Below, in pieces: positions 1-8,579 of a DNA stretch of 23,320 bases; position 1 is the first letter of the stretch; each line of letters starts with the position of its first letter. The position numbers were made by a program, and so were the translations under genes. The DNA is from Victivallales bacterium (GTDB taxonomy: Bacteria > Verrucomicrobiota > Lentisphaeria > Oligosphaerales > Oligosphaeraceae), in NCBI GenBank assembly GCA_017963875.1, contig JAGCTA010000214.1, positions 1 through 23,320 on the forward strand, written 5' to 3'. The notes beneath the pieces are model-generated. The model saw only the letters and a program-made list of their open reading frames with translations. It made no database searches and was not told the DNA's origin.

Positions 1-512
1 AAATCAATTCAGCGATTTTCCCAGGCATTCAGGGCGGTCCTCTGATGCACACCATTGCCGCCAAGGCAGTCTGTTTCAAGGAAGCGATGTCCGATGAGTT
101 CAAGGCATATCAGCGCCAGATTGTCGTCAATGCCGCCTATCTCGCCAACGCCTTGGCTGAACGCGGCTTCCGCATTGTCTCAGGAGGAACGGACAACCAT
201 CTGATGCTTGTTGACTTGAGGCCAAAGAACGTCAGCGGGAAAGACACGGCAACCGCCCTTGACAAGGCGGATATCACGGTCAATATGAACCTCATTCCAT
301 TCGACCCAGCAAAACCGACGGTCACTAGCGGAATCCGTGTCGGAACGCCTGCGGTCACCACACGTGGCCTCAAAGAGCCCGAGATGCTCCGCATCGCTGA
401 TTTCATCTGCCGCGTCTGCGAAAACATCAACGATGAAGCCGTCATCGCACAGGTCAAGGCGGAAGTCAATGAACTGACGACCCATTTCCCGATGCCACAA
501 TTCGTCTGCTGA
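1..512 (+). CDS. glyA: Serine hydroxymethyltransferase, C-terminal part (cut by window start)
   Basis: This is the last ~170 codons of serine hydroxymethyltransferase, the cytoplasmic PLP enzyme that interconverts serine and glycine and loads one-carbon units onto tetrahydrofolate. The reading frame is open from base 3, so the 5' end lies outside the window, including the lysine that binds PLP. Visible family signatures are [20 protein letters not shown] at the start, the [14 protein letters not shown] stretch, and the [14 protein letters not shown] motif that carries the conserved substrate-binding arginine. The C-terminus is of ordinary length and ends with TGA at 510-512. A strong intrinsic terminator at 571-613 follows, so the gene ends its transcription unit and is not linked to the glycosidase downstream. 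Family assignment is certain; only the missing N-terminal part cannot be judged. Confidence 0.96.
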   Translation, partial: INSAIFPGIQGGPLMHTIAAKAVCFKEAMSDEFKAYQRQIVVNAAYLANALAERGFRIVSGGTDNHLMLVDLRPKNVSGKDTATALDKADITVNMNLIPFDPAKPTVTSGIRVGTPAVTTRGLKEPEMLRIADFICRVCENINDEAVIAQVKAEVNELTTHFPMPQFVC

Positions 513-570
513 AGTTCTTTCCTCCCGCCTGTCGGCTGGGCGAGAGAGGCGAAATAGCGGAAACACAAGG

Positions 571-613
571 AGCGTCCCACCATTGGCTTAAACAATGTGC
601 GGGACGCTTTTTT
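571..613 (+). terminator. Intrinsic terminator after glyA
   Basis: AGCGTCCC (571-578) pairs perfectly with GGGACGCT (601-608). An inner CATTG/CAATG stem closes a seven-base loop, and six T residues run from 608 to 613. It lies about 60 bases after the glyA stop on the same strand, the normal layout of a rho-independent terminator. Confidence 0.9.
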
Positions 614-670
614 GCCCCATCCTGACCATTTGTTTTACACATCCATCTATTCCCTGGAGGTACAATCGAA

Positions 671-1732
671 ATGAAGCCCATCAGCGTCCAAGATCCCATT
701 GACGGTGAAATCGATTGTTCGCCGAGTTATCTGTTCGACTACAGCGACCAATACAAAATCAACGCACGCGATGCAGGCCTGCAATGGTTTCATGACGCCT
801 TCTTCGGACTTGGCATACACTTCGGGCTCTATTCCCTTCTGGGCAAGGGCGAAAAAGCCCTTGCGGACGGCATTCTGACTCCAGAAGACTACAAACGCCT
901 CATTACCAAATTGGAGGCCCCGCATTTTGACGCCATGGACATCGTTGAATTCACCATCGCCAATGGAATGCGGTATATCAACTTCAGCGTAAGAACCGCA
1001 GATGGCTTCTCGCTTTTCAACACGAAAAAAACTGACTACAACTGCACTAGGACGCCAGCCCACAGGGACTTTCTCGGCGAACTTGCCTCCTGCTGCGAAT
1101 ACCACGGCATTGGGCTTTGCCTAAATTATTCTCATGGAAGGGACTGGAGCCGCCCCGAAGGCTATCCCACGGTCACCAAATCAGACATTGAAATGGGCCG
1201 TCAACTCGATTATCAGGAATTCATGCTTGGGCAATTGGAAGAATTGCTTACGCAATACGGCCCAATCGCCGCCATCTGCCTTGACGGAATCGAAGTCCCG
1301 CAATCATCCCCTGCCCTTGCGGAATTCGGTTGCCAGGATCTCTACGATTTTGTCCATCACCTTCAACCGCAGGTCCTTCTGTCATATAATCAAGGATTGC
1401 TCGGTACGGAGGATTTCTTCAGTTGCACAGACAGACTGCCCGCCGAAGACGCTGATGACCACATAAAGGGATTTGTCCATTCACAGGCAGAAAAGCCTGC
1501 GGAAATACGCATCAGCCTCACGCCAGAAGCGCTTGGCTACCATGCGGAACGCGCGGGTAGCCACTTGCGCCCCGACCAAGTCTGGAATGAACTTGCCATG
1601 GCCCGAAAGGCACAGTGCAATCTCCTCGTAAACACGGCACTCATGCCCGACGGCTCGCTGGACTTCGAGGATATCCAGACGTTGCTGGAAGTCGGGAAAC
1701 GCATTGAAGAACATGGCTATCCAAATAGTTGA
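671..1732 (+). CDS. GH29-like alpha-L-fucosidase family protein
   Basis: A 353-residue protein resembling the TIM-barrel catalytic domain of glycoside hydrolase family 29, which removes alpha-L-fucose with retention. Seen: an N-terminal WFHDAFFGLGIHFGLYS stretch matching the family's WF..KFGIF.HWG.YS signature, an ADGFSLFNTKKTDY segment matching the ..HHDGF.L..S..T.Y region, and ICLDGIE near residue 205, where GH29 enzymes carry the catalytic nucleophile Asp. The canonical Lys-His-His just before DGF is Arg-Thr-Ala here (residues 108-110), so fucose binding is doubtful. There is no signal peptide and no C-terminal beta domain, so the protein is short for the family and probably cytoplasmic. 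The start is supported by GGAGGT at 656-661. The NamZ-like gene follows after 57 bases, probably co-transcribed. The family fit is good; the substrate is unknown. Confidence 0.75.
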   Translation: MKPISVQDPIDGEIDCSPSYLFDYSDQYKINARDAGLQWFHDAFFGLGIHFGLYSLLGKGEKALADGILTPEDYKRLITKLEAPHFDAMDIVEFTIANGMRYINFSVRTADGFSLFNTKKTDYNCTRTPAHRDFLGELASCCEYHGIGLCLNYSHGRDWSRPEGYPTVTKSDIEMGRQLDYQEFMLGQLEELLTQYGPIAAICLDGIEVPQSSPALAEFGCQDLYDFVHHLQPQVLLSYNQGLLGTEDFFSCTDRLPAEDADDHIKGFVHSQAEKPAEIRISLTPEALGYHAERAGSHLRPDQVWNELAMARKAQCNLLVNTALMPDGSLDFEDIQTLLEVGKRIEEHGYPNS

Positions 1733-1789
1733 AGACAATCTCCTTTTGCATCCGTAAAATCTGCATATTGACCAATCTGAGGCAACATC

Positions 1790-2908
1790 ATGAACAATGG
1801 CATTGATACAATCAAAACGGTTGAATCCATCTTCAAAGGGCGCAGGATTGGCCTCATCACCAACCCATCTGGCGTGACGCGTGACCTCAAGCTCACAGCG
1901 GATGTCCTTGCCAGCGAATTTAACGTCACGGCGCTATTTGGTCCAGAACACGGCATACGTGGAGATGCCCAAGCGGGCGCTGTGGTCACCGACTACCGAG
2001 ACAACGTGCTTGATATTCCTGTTTTCAGCCTCTTTGGACCATCCAAGCGCATTCCGCTGGATGCATTTGATCTCATTGATATTTTGGCATACGACATCCA
2101 GGATGTCGGTGCGCGATTCTACACATATATCTATACTCTTGCCATGGCAATGGAGGATGCTGCGCGAGCAGGCAAGCCAGTCGTGGTTTTCGACCGTGTC
2201 AATCCTCTCGGTGGAGAAAGTATAGAAGGCATCCTGCTCGACCACAAACATCTGTCATCATTCGTCGGAATGTATCCCATTCCGACTCGATACGGGTTGA
2301 CGGTTGGTGAATTCGCACGCTATATCAATAAGGAATTCAATATCAACTGTGATTTGATCATCATTCCGTGCGATATTCATCCTCGCGGAATGCTTTTCCC
2401 CCGCACGGGTCTTCCATGGGTGCCGCCCTCCCCGAACATCCCGACATTTGAAACGGCACTCGCCTATATCGGAACCTGCATTTTCGAGGGGACAAATGTA
2501 TCCGAGGGACGTGGAACGACCAAGCCTTTTGAAATGATCGGCGCACCATTCATTGATGCTCAGAAGTTATTGTCCCGCTTAGACAAGCACCGTCTTCCAG
2601 GCATCGCATGGCGTCCCGTCCACTTCACTCCGATGTTTTCAAAGTTTTCAGGGGAATTATGCCACGGTGTGCAACTCTATGTAAAAAATCCAAGAACTGC
2701 CCATCCATTTGAGGCGGGGCTATGGCTGTGCCAGGAAATCCGCGACCTTTGCCAAGATGACTTCAATTTCAACAAGCAGACATTTTCTCGCCTGCTTGGC
2801 AGCGAATCATTTGTCTCTGGAAAGGAATCCGCAGAGGAAATCATCACGCGGGCACGAACGGAATCATATCATTTCTGGGAAGACACGCTCCCCTACAGAT
2901 TGTACTGA
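1790..2908 (+). CDS. DUF1343 / NamZ-type exo-beta-N-acetylmuramidase
   Basis: A 372-residue member of the DUF1343 family (GH171), whose characterised member NamZ removes terminal N-acetylmuramic acid from peptidoglycan fragments. Conserved family blocks appear in order: GLITNPSGV near residue 21, FGPEHGIRG near 50-58, YDIQDVGARFYTYI at 101-114, DRVNPLGG, the LPWVPPSPNIPT block, FEGTN at 232-236 and SEGRGTT at 238-244. Length is close to the family norm, but no N-terminal signal peptide is present, which suggests work on imported muropeptides inside the cell. GAGG seven bases before the ATG supports the start. It follows the GH29-like gene on the same strand, which suggests a small glycan-salvage pair. 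Its stop lies only three bases from the stop of the convergent metallo-beta-lactamase gene. Family call is firm; exact substrate is inferred. Confidence 0.88.
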   Translation: MNNGIDTIKTVESIFKGRRIGLITNPSGVTRDLKLTADVLASEFNVTALFGPEHGIRGDAQAGAVVTDYRDNVLDIPVFSLFGPSKRIPLDAFDLIDILAYDIQDVGARFYTYIYTLAMAMEDAARAGKPVVVFDRVNPLGGESIEGILLDHKHLSSFVGMYPIPTRYGLTVGEFARYINKEFNINCDLIIIPCDIHPRGMLFPRTGLPWVPPSPNIPTFETALAYIGTCIFEGTNVSEGRGTTKPFEMIGAPFIDAQKLLSRLDKHRLPGIAWRPVHFTPMFSKFSGELCHGVQLYVKNPRTAHPFEAGLWLCQEIRDLCQDDFNFNKQTFSRLLGSESFVSGKESAEEIITRARTESYHFWEDTLPYRLY

Positions 2909-2911
2909 CTC

Positions 2912-3919
2912 CTACTTGAACACGATGCGGTCGCCCCAGACAGGGACAACGGCATCAAGCCCCTCGTTCCAGACCTTCTGCGCCGCATCATACCCCTGGC
3001 GAAATGTCCAGCGCCATTTGTCGATATGATGGTGAAACTCCACAAGATGGCTGCACAGTGTCATGGCAGGGCGCAAGCGTCTTGCCCCTTCGGCAATATC
3101 CAGGCCGACATACGGATGGACAATCCAGAAGTCAGGTTTCTCAGCCGCTATTCTCAGTTGCTGTGGATTGCATGAATCGCCGCTTGAGTAAATGACGCAT
3201 GTCTTATTTCCTGTGCGACAGTGGATCTCAACTGGTTGGACGAATTTTCGCAGTTTGGCATTATGGTCAGACTCGTACGTAGTCACGACCACATCTCCAA
3301 AATCCAAAGTACGGGTAGGTTCCTTGGAATAGCCTGCCGCCGCATCCGTCTGTGGATATCCCGCATTTGGCCAAAAATTCGTCAGAACTGGTTTTCCGCA
3401 ATGGTCCATCTGAGTTGCGAATCGGATGGTATAATGGTCATCGTGGTTATGTGTGATGCAACAGAAATCAAGAAATGGCACAAGTTCCTCTGCACGGCGA
3501 TGATGCAAATCAATGGCAAAACACTTCGTCGGCGTCTTGACCACATAGCCCATGTTGTAAACAAGCCAAAGAAATACCTGACCTTCAGGAACAGAGGCGT
3601 TTTTGACACCTTCCAGCACACGGTCAAACGATTTGTCATACCAGTAAAGCGCTGGATGCTCCTCATAGAACTTTGGCAAATTCTCTTTCGGATACCGAAT
3701 GCCATATTCGCAGAAATCGACGTATGTCTGCGGATCAATTCTGTCTATGGCGGATTTCATGACATTCAGCGCCTTCAGTCGCTCCTCAGTAGGATTGAAG
3801 CAGTCGGTTCTGCATAAACTGTCGGCAGCCTGCATGACATCATCCAAAGAGACAGACGTCGGTTCAGGCTTGCCATCCAGATTCGACAAAACTGAAAAAG
3901 GCAGTGTCAAGGCGTTCAT
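2912..3919 (-). CDS. Metallo-beta-lactamase-fold hydrolase (UlaG-like)
   Basis: A 335-residue protein with the metallo-beta-lactamase metal-binding motif HNHDDH at residues 157-162 inside ITHNHDDHY. It also has downstream metal-ligand candidates in SSGDS and in the SHLVEFHHH segment. The layout resembles the UlaG/RomA-like branch (phosphodiesterase or lactonase activities), with about 125 extra N-terminal residues that are helical in character and match nothing I recognise. No signal peptide or membrane segment is visible, so it is likely cytoplasmic. The start is supported by AAAGGA a few bases before the ATG. It is convergent with the NamZ-like gene, with three bases between stops. A second metallo-beta-lactamase-fold protein lies at the right end of the window. 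The fold is well supported, the substrate unknown. Confidence 0.8.
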   Translation of the reverse strand: MNALTLPFSVLSNLDGKPEPTSVSLDDVMQAADSLCRTDCFNPTEERLKALNVMKSAIDRIDPQTYVDFCEYGIRYPKENLPKFYEEHPALYWYDKSFDRVLEGVKNASVPEGQVFLWLVYNMGYVVKTPTKCFAIDLHHRRAEELVPFLDFCCITHNHDDHYTIRFATQMDHCGKPVLTNFWPNAGYPQTDAAAGYSKEPTRTLDFGDVVVTTYESDHNAKLRKFVQPVEIHCRTGNKTCVIYSSGDSCNPQQLRIAAEKPDFWIVHPYVGLDIAEGARRLRPAMTLCSHLVEFHHHIDKWRWTFRQGYDAAQKVWNEGLDAVVPVWGDRIVFK

Positions 3920-4020
3920 TGGTTTTCCTTTGGTTGGCTATACGATGGATTAATAAACCATGTTTTCTTCCAGAATCATGCCTGAACAGACAAAATCAGC
4001 CATATTTTTGAGGCTTGTAG

Positions 4021-4050
4021 TTGAAAAAAAACATTGTGAGATGATATTTA
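4021..4050 (+). promoter_or_regulatory. Possible sigma70-type promoter before the hairpin
   Basis: TTGAAA at 4021-4026 is followed after 18 bases by TATTTA at 4045-4050, in a very AT-rich stretch. Predicted transcription would begin near 4056, at the base of the hairpin. The -10 match is weak and there is no plus-strand gene directly downstream, so this is a candidate only. Confidence 0.3.
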
Positions 4051-4053
4051 TAC

Positions 4054-4117
4054 GTCGCCGCAACGCGTACCTCCTCCTGTTGGCCGTTTCCAACATGGCG
4101 TTGCGGCGGCTTTTTTT
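4054..4117 (+). terminator. Large GC-rich hairpin with T-tract; terminator or small RNA
   Basis: Bases 4054-4066 pair with 4098-4110 over 13 positions with one G-T wobble, and seven T residues follow at 4111-4117. Inside sits a second stem, TGTTGG (4078-4083) with CCAACA (4090-4095), closed by a six-base loop. The two stems are separated by an asymmetric internal loop: 11 bases including CCTCCTCC on one side, two on the other. The polarity is that of a plus-strand terminator, yet the genes on both sides run on the minus strand, so no plus-strand gene feeds it. Together with the promoter-like sequence before it, it may encode an RNA of about 60 bases whose CCUCCUCC could pair with Shine-Dalgarno sequences. 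On the minus strand the same segment reads as a strong ribosome binding site. Confidence 0.55.
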
Positions 4118-4180
4118 GTATTCCTCTATTCTGGATTTTCCAAGGTCCCTTTCCAATGAACTCCAACAGAGCCTTTGAGT

Positions 4181-6391
4181 TTAGACCATATTCCAATGTC
4201 TTCTCGCGGCCCATTCCAAACAGAAAAGAGCCATCAGAGGAAGAAGCCACCACCAACTGTCCCATTGGGTTTCCTCATTGACGATTTCCCTATGCCTGGA
4301 CTGAACCTTGATATCCCCAAGAAGATTATCAAATTGCCCGAATGGCAGGAAGCGCCCTCCACTGGCCTCGGCAAGTTTCTTCAGCAAATCACGGTTGATC
4401 GGCGCACCAGTCATCTCCAGAATGGGACGACGCACCACGAGCATCTTCTTGCCGCTTTTATGTCCGTCCTGCCTTTCAATCTCCAGTTGATACGTACCGA
4501 CATCCATTCCCTTGAACTCGCAGAGGAAACCACTTTTTGCCGCCGACAGCCCAACCTGTTCAGCCAGCATCGTCTCCACCATTGGATAAGTCAGCAACTT
4601 TCCATCGGGCAACGTCACCAGGCATTTCAGGCTGTCATTCTTTTCCTTTCTTCCAGTCAAAGCCCCGACAAAGACCTTCTGATTCAAGTCCACCGTATCA
4701 TGTTTCAGCAATAACTGAATGGAATCATCCTCAGAGGCTTTCTTCATGTCTGGCAGCATCCAGAAAACAATCTGGCTGATCAACTGGTCATAAAAACTGA
4801 CGCCTTCAATAGCGCCTCCATGCAATCGGAGCGTGTAGAGCGTATTGGAAAGCATGATGCAGACCCTACCATCGCCATACCGCCTGGCAGCCAGCACGGG
4901 ATTTCCATCACCAGTCTCAAGGAAAACGGATGCACCTTCCACGGCTTTGACTGGCCGCCAGACGCTTTGCAAGGGAGAAAACATCGCGTCGGAAGCCAGT
5001 TTCATAAACGTCGAATCATTTCTTCCCGCAGCGGTAAAAGTCAATGGGAACGCCTTTCCCTCAGCCATTTGAGCATCTGGCAGGCAAGTAACTGGGCACA
5101 ACGGCCCCAAATGGTCCTTGCCCAAATAGCCGTTGGAACCGTATGCATGGGAGGCGCCCGCCAGCAGCAATCCGCCCCCTTGCTCAACGAATTTCGTGAT
5201 TGCCGCAATCTGCTTCTGCTCCAAAGCATCACCTGTGAATTCCCCTAAAATCAGCACCTTGTATTTTTTGAGATTCTCCTCTGTCAGCAGGGCATTCAAT
5301 TCGTTTTTCGTGTCATCCGTGTCCTCAAAATTCACGAAAACTCCATTGCCCATACGAACATAGACACTTGACTGGAATGACTTTTCCTTCAGCAGCGCGC
5401 GTTTCATGAACTTGAAATCCTGACGCACCAACCCCTCCAGATAAAGCACCCTGTTCACCTCGTCAGTGACTTCGAGAACAAACTCCCCCCTGTTGTTGGA
5501 ATTGTCATCATCGTGTTCTGGTCGAATTTCCACACGATATCCCAAAACTCCTTCTTCTGTTGGAGTTATCTCAAAAGTCGTCTGGGCATACCGTGCATCG
5601 GAACTGAATTCCACATCATGCACCTCAAGGTCCTGGCCATTCTGTGACAATGCCACAGGCACTTTCGCCTCGCCCTTCCCATGCAAACGGTTTACATTGA
5701 CACGAATGGAAGTCTTCCACCCCTTGACAACCCGCCGAAGTGCCCCCTTGTCATGCAGGCTCACGCTGAAATCCACAGATGTATCTTCGCGTATTTCAGA
5801 GGCATTTTCGAGTTCAGGAATAATCAAAGGCAAATCCAGCACGAGCCCCTCCATACCCAATCCCGTGGTATCAAGGCCATCGGTCAGCAGCACGACTGCC
5901 GCTGGATGTTCCGCACGCGTATCCGAACGCAATTGCTGAAGACATGCCAGCAGACGGCTTTGACCGCCAGTAAATTCAATCTTCCCGTCATCTGGCCGTG
6001 AAACCCCTTCGGCAATGCCATACATGATAACATTGAAATTCCTTTTCAGACGCCGTAATTCATCGGATTCAAGGAAATCCCGAGCAATGGCCGCTCGTTT
6101 CTTTGAAACGCCTGGCAACGCGTCTTCCATACTTGCTGAATTGTCAACGGCGACCACGATGGAAGGCTTTTCAGACTGCTTGTCTATCGAACGGTTCAAC
6201 GGTTGCATCAAAAGCCAGCACAATATCAAAAACGCAGCAATTCGCAAAGAGAACAAAAACAGTTTCCGCCAGATGGAAACAGGGCATTTCCAATAAGTCA
6301 ACCAGGCGAAAATCGCGAAAACGACAAAGCATACGCCCATCACCCACAGCGGCAGCAACGGATTGAACAACATGATTCCCAAGAGCGTCAT
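4181..6391 (-). CDS. Membrane protein with von Willebrand A-like domain and amidotransferase-like region
   Basis: A 736-residue protein. Two hydrophobic segments (about 15-33 and 45-62) precede a von Willebrand A-like domain with the metal-site motif DNSAS at 83-87 and LLTDGLDTTG further on. A middle region (VLYLEG, then YKVLILGEFTGD and GGGLLLAGASHAYGSNGYLG) resembles the class I amidotransferase-like domain found in this type of protein. A last membrane segment, rich in Trp and Leu, lies near 713-730. The bulk probably faces the periplasm, tethered at both ends. It overlaps the preceding gene by ATGA at 6388-6391, with GGAGGT in front, so the two are translationally coupled. Related proteins occur beside MoxR ATPases and DUF58 proteins, which are absent here. 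Function unknown; cell-envelope maintenance or complex assembly is an inference. Confidence 0.72.
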   Translation of the reverse strand: MTLLGIMLFNPLLPLWVMGVCFVVFAIFAWLTYWKCPVSIWRKLFLFSLRIAAFLILCWLLMQPLNRSIDKQSEKPSIVVAVDNSASMEDALPGVSKKRAAIARDFLESDELRRLKRNFNVIMYGIAEGVSRPDDGKIEFTGGQSRLLACLQQLRSDTRAEHPAAVVLLTDGLDTTGLGMEGLVLDLPLIIPELENASEIREDTSVDFSVSLHDKGALRRVVKGWKTSIRVNVNRLHGKGEAKVPVALSQNGQDLEVHDVEFSSDARYAQTTFEITPTEEGVLGYRVEIRPEHDDDNSNNRGEFVLEVTDEVNRVLYLEGLVRQDFKFMKRALLKEKSFQSSVYVRMGNGVFVNFEDTDDTKNELNALLTEENLKKYKVLILGEFTGDALEQKQIAAITKFVEQGGGLLLAGASHAYGSNGYLGKDHLGPLCPVTCLPDAQMAEGKAFPLTFTAAGRNDSTFMKLASDAMFSPLQSVWRPVKAVEGASVFLETGDGNPVLAARRYGDGRVCIMLSNTLYTLRLHGGAIEGVSFYDQLISQIVFWMLPDMKKASEDDSIQLLLKHDTVDLNQKVFVGALTGRKEKNDSLKCLVTLPDGKLLTYPMVETMLAEQVGLSAAKSGFLCEFKGMDVGTYQLEIERQDGHKSGKKMLVVRRPILEMTGAPINRDLLKKLAEASGGRFLPFGQFDNLLGDIKVQSRHREIVNEETQWDSWWWLLPLMALFCLEWAARRHWNMV

Positions 6392-8559
6392 GCCACACCT
6401 CCGCCATGCTTAAGCAACGTCTCAACAGTTTTCGGTTGAGGAGGTCGCAGGCTTCTGATATTCGCATAGATGACTTCCACCATGCTCAAACAGAAAGCCG
6501 CAATCAACAGCCACGGACTCAGAGGGAAACGATGCCCCGCAAGATTCATCTGTTTCCGCAGTTCCTCCTGATTCACACTGTAGGCGACAGGCAGGTCACC
6601 CAAACGACCGTCCAGCAATTCCGTTGACGACAGAAAACTCAGCATCTTCTCCGCCTCTGGAAGATTCACCGCAATTTGCCTCTTTTCTCCCCAAGGCAAG
6701 TCAACCGTGTAGATGCCAAGATTATGGAATCCATTCAGAATCAACATCTTTCCGCTGCTGTCAATGCTACCAGACAATTCGCATTTCTTTCCTGTCATGT
6801 CTGAGGCGACAATTGCTCCGAACTCCTTTGCAGTTCCCATGAGCGGCAATGCGATATCCTCGCCGACTGTCGCTTGAAGAGAACGATGACGATATCCCGC
6901 ACCGTATCTGCTTAGTTCTTGAACAAGAACGAAATAGAATGGTGTCAACGGCAAGTCTGACCAATCTCGGTTTGCACTTACAGAGCAGATGAACACTTGT
7001 CCATTGCCTCTGCCGAACCGCAACATGAATTCATTGCCGTCGTATTTGTCGCCATTGACATAACTGATGAAGCGCCTGGCCTCCGTGCCCTTGAATTGCA
7101 GCGGCAGGCGTTTTCTGGCAGTTATCTGCCAAGGAGGCGAAACCATTTCAGAGATTCGCTTTAAAAATCTGTCATGCAAATTGGCATTCATATCCGTAGT
7201 CATCTGGAAACCAGTTTCTTCAGGCAGGATTTCCTGCGGGATTCGGATATCCGCTGTTCCACACAATTTCTGAACCGACTGTTCAGTCAGGCCATTGAGA
7301 GTTCCAGGAAACAGCACCAACAATCCACCCTCCTCGACATAACCGCCGAGTCGGTCAATGACTGTTGAATCCAACGTCGGAGGATTGCAGACAAAGATAA
7401 TAGAATATCCAGCCAGATCACTTGAATTGAGCAAGCCAGCCCAGTCCTTGGTTTCTGGCGAAACATGGGAGAACGCCATTCCACGTGGCTTGAGCGCACG
7501 AGTAAGGAAAAAACTGTCTCGTTCATCTCCAGAGCCGTTGACTATCATTGCAGGCTGCCCATCGAGTCTCGGGAGAGAAAAATACCATTTGTCGTTCAAA
7601 CGATAACTGTCTTCATCTATCGACACCTCGCCGACGAGTTCAGAATGACTCCCCTGCCCTTCCGACACCCCTGTCAGACGGTCGCTCAATTCCGCGCCAG
7701 GAAGCACGGTTGTCAGTTGATCCTGCTCCCGACCATCTCCAAGGAGCCGCACGGTCAGCGACCCCGCGTATGCTTCCGAATGGTACAATTGATATGTGCA
7801 GGAATACGGTCCGTCACCGATAATCGACGACGGACTGAAGGACAGCGTCATCACGCCCGCATCACTAAGGCCTGAATTATGCGGACAGTTCAAAAAAACA
7901 GCGCAGTGGCGGCGAGTCAATTCAGCCGATAGATTCGCAATGCTCTCCTGACGCCAACTGCCGCTCTGGAAATCGCTGAACACATGAAGTTCAAAATCCG
8001 TCAGCAATTCGCCATCCATGCGCAATGCATCCCGAATGCTTTCCGCGATGTCAACGGCACCGTTGCTGCAATGTGCGTCACCGAGGAGTTCACGGATATG
8101 CCCATGGTCCATGATGGGCGGCACAACGCTGACGATGCCGTTTTCGCCTGGGACAAGAAGCGCCACCATATCACCGTCATTCAGAGTATCAATCAATGAA
8201 TTGATCCATGCCTGCCCTTTCTCGAACATGCTGGATTCCCCTTCCCTTGCCTGCATGCTCGCCGAACCGTCCAGAACAATGAAAAGTTTGCGTCGTCCCT
8301 CGGGAAGATAATTGCTTTGCCGCAGGAACGGCTGCGAGAAGGCAAACGCCAACAACAGCAGAATCAGACAGCGCATCAGCAACGTCAGCCCCTGGGTCAG
8401 ACGGCGAGAACGGCGCGACTTCGCAATGGCATCGCGCATGAAACGCACGGCGGCGAACTTAATCGGCTGCGGCTGGCGCTTGTGCAGCAAATGTAATGCC
8501 AGAGGCACGACAACCGCCAGTGCCGACAATAAAAATATCCCTGCTGTGAATACAGGCAT
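6388..8559 (-). CDS. BatA-type membrane protein with von Willebrand A-like domain
   Basis: A 723-residue protein starting with the BatA N-terminal region: a hydrophobic segment (about 4-25), the LHLLHKRQPQPIKFAAVRFM stretch typical of that domain, a second hydrophobic segment (about 58-76), and then a von Willebrand A domain with DGSAS at 97-101. A long periplasmic-type region follows, with an amidotransferase-like stretch (IIFVCNPPTL, EEGGLLVLFPG), and a final membrane segment near 685-708. The frame extends 21 codons further upstream, but I chose the ATG at 8559 because AGAGGT precedes it and the BatA domain begins there. It is coupled to the next gene by a four-base overlap. Bat proteins were first described in Bacteroides aerotolerance operons; their molecular role is unsettled. 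No MoxR or DUF58 gene is adjacent. Confidence 0.78.
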   Translation of the reverse strand: MPVFTAGIFLLSALAVVVPLALHLLHKRQPQPIKFAAVRFMRDAIAKSRRSRRLTQGLTLLMRCLILLLLAFAFSQPFLRQSNYLPEGRRKLFIVLDGSASMQAREGESSMFEKGQAWINSLIDTLNDGDMVALLVPGENGIVSVVPPIMDHGHIRELLGDAHCSNGAVDIAESIRDALRMDGELLTDFELHVFSDFQSGSWRQESIANLSAELTRRHCAVFLNCPHNSGLSDAGVMTLSFSPSSIIGDGPYSCTYQLYHSEAYAGSLTVRLLGDGREQDQLTTVLPGAELSDRLTGVSEGQGSHSELVGEVSIDEDSYRLNDKWYFSLPRLDGQPAMIVNGSGDERDSFFLTRALKPRGMAFSHVSPETKDWAGLLNSSDLAGYSIIFVCNPPTLDSTVIDRLGGYVEEGGLLVLFPGTLNGLTEQSVQKLCGTADIRIPQEILPEETGFQMTTDMNANLHDRFLKRISEMVSPPWQITARKRLPLQFKGTEARRFISYVNGDKYDGNEFMLRFGRGNGQVFICSVSANRDWSDLPLTPFYFVLVQELSRYGAGYRHRSLQATVGEDIALPLMGTAKEFGAIVASDMTGKKCELSGSIDSSGKMLILNGFHNLGIYTVDLPWGEKRQIAVNLPEAEKMLSFLSSTELLDGRLGDLPVAYSVNQEELRKQMNLAGHRFPLSPWLLIAAFCLSMVEVIYANIRSLRPPQPKTVETLLKHGGGVA

Positions 8560-8579
8560 GGCACCTCTGATTCTGTATT

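Noticed and set aside
4054..4117. The hairpin as the terminator of the minus-strand BatA/von Willebrand operon
   Set aside because: On the minus strand no T-tract follows the stem directly; the nearest T-run is about 23 bases further on. The polarity fits the plus strand, though a bidirectional role cannot be fully excluded.
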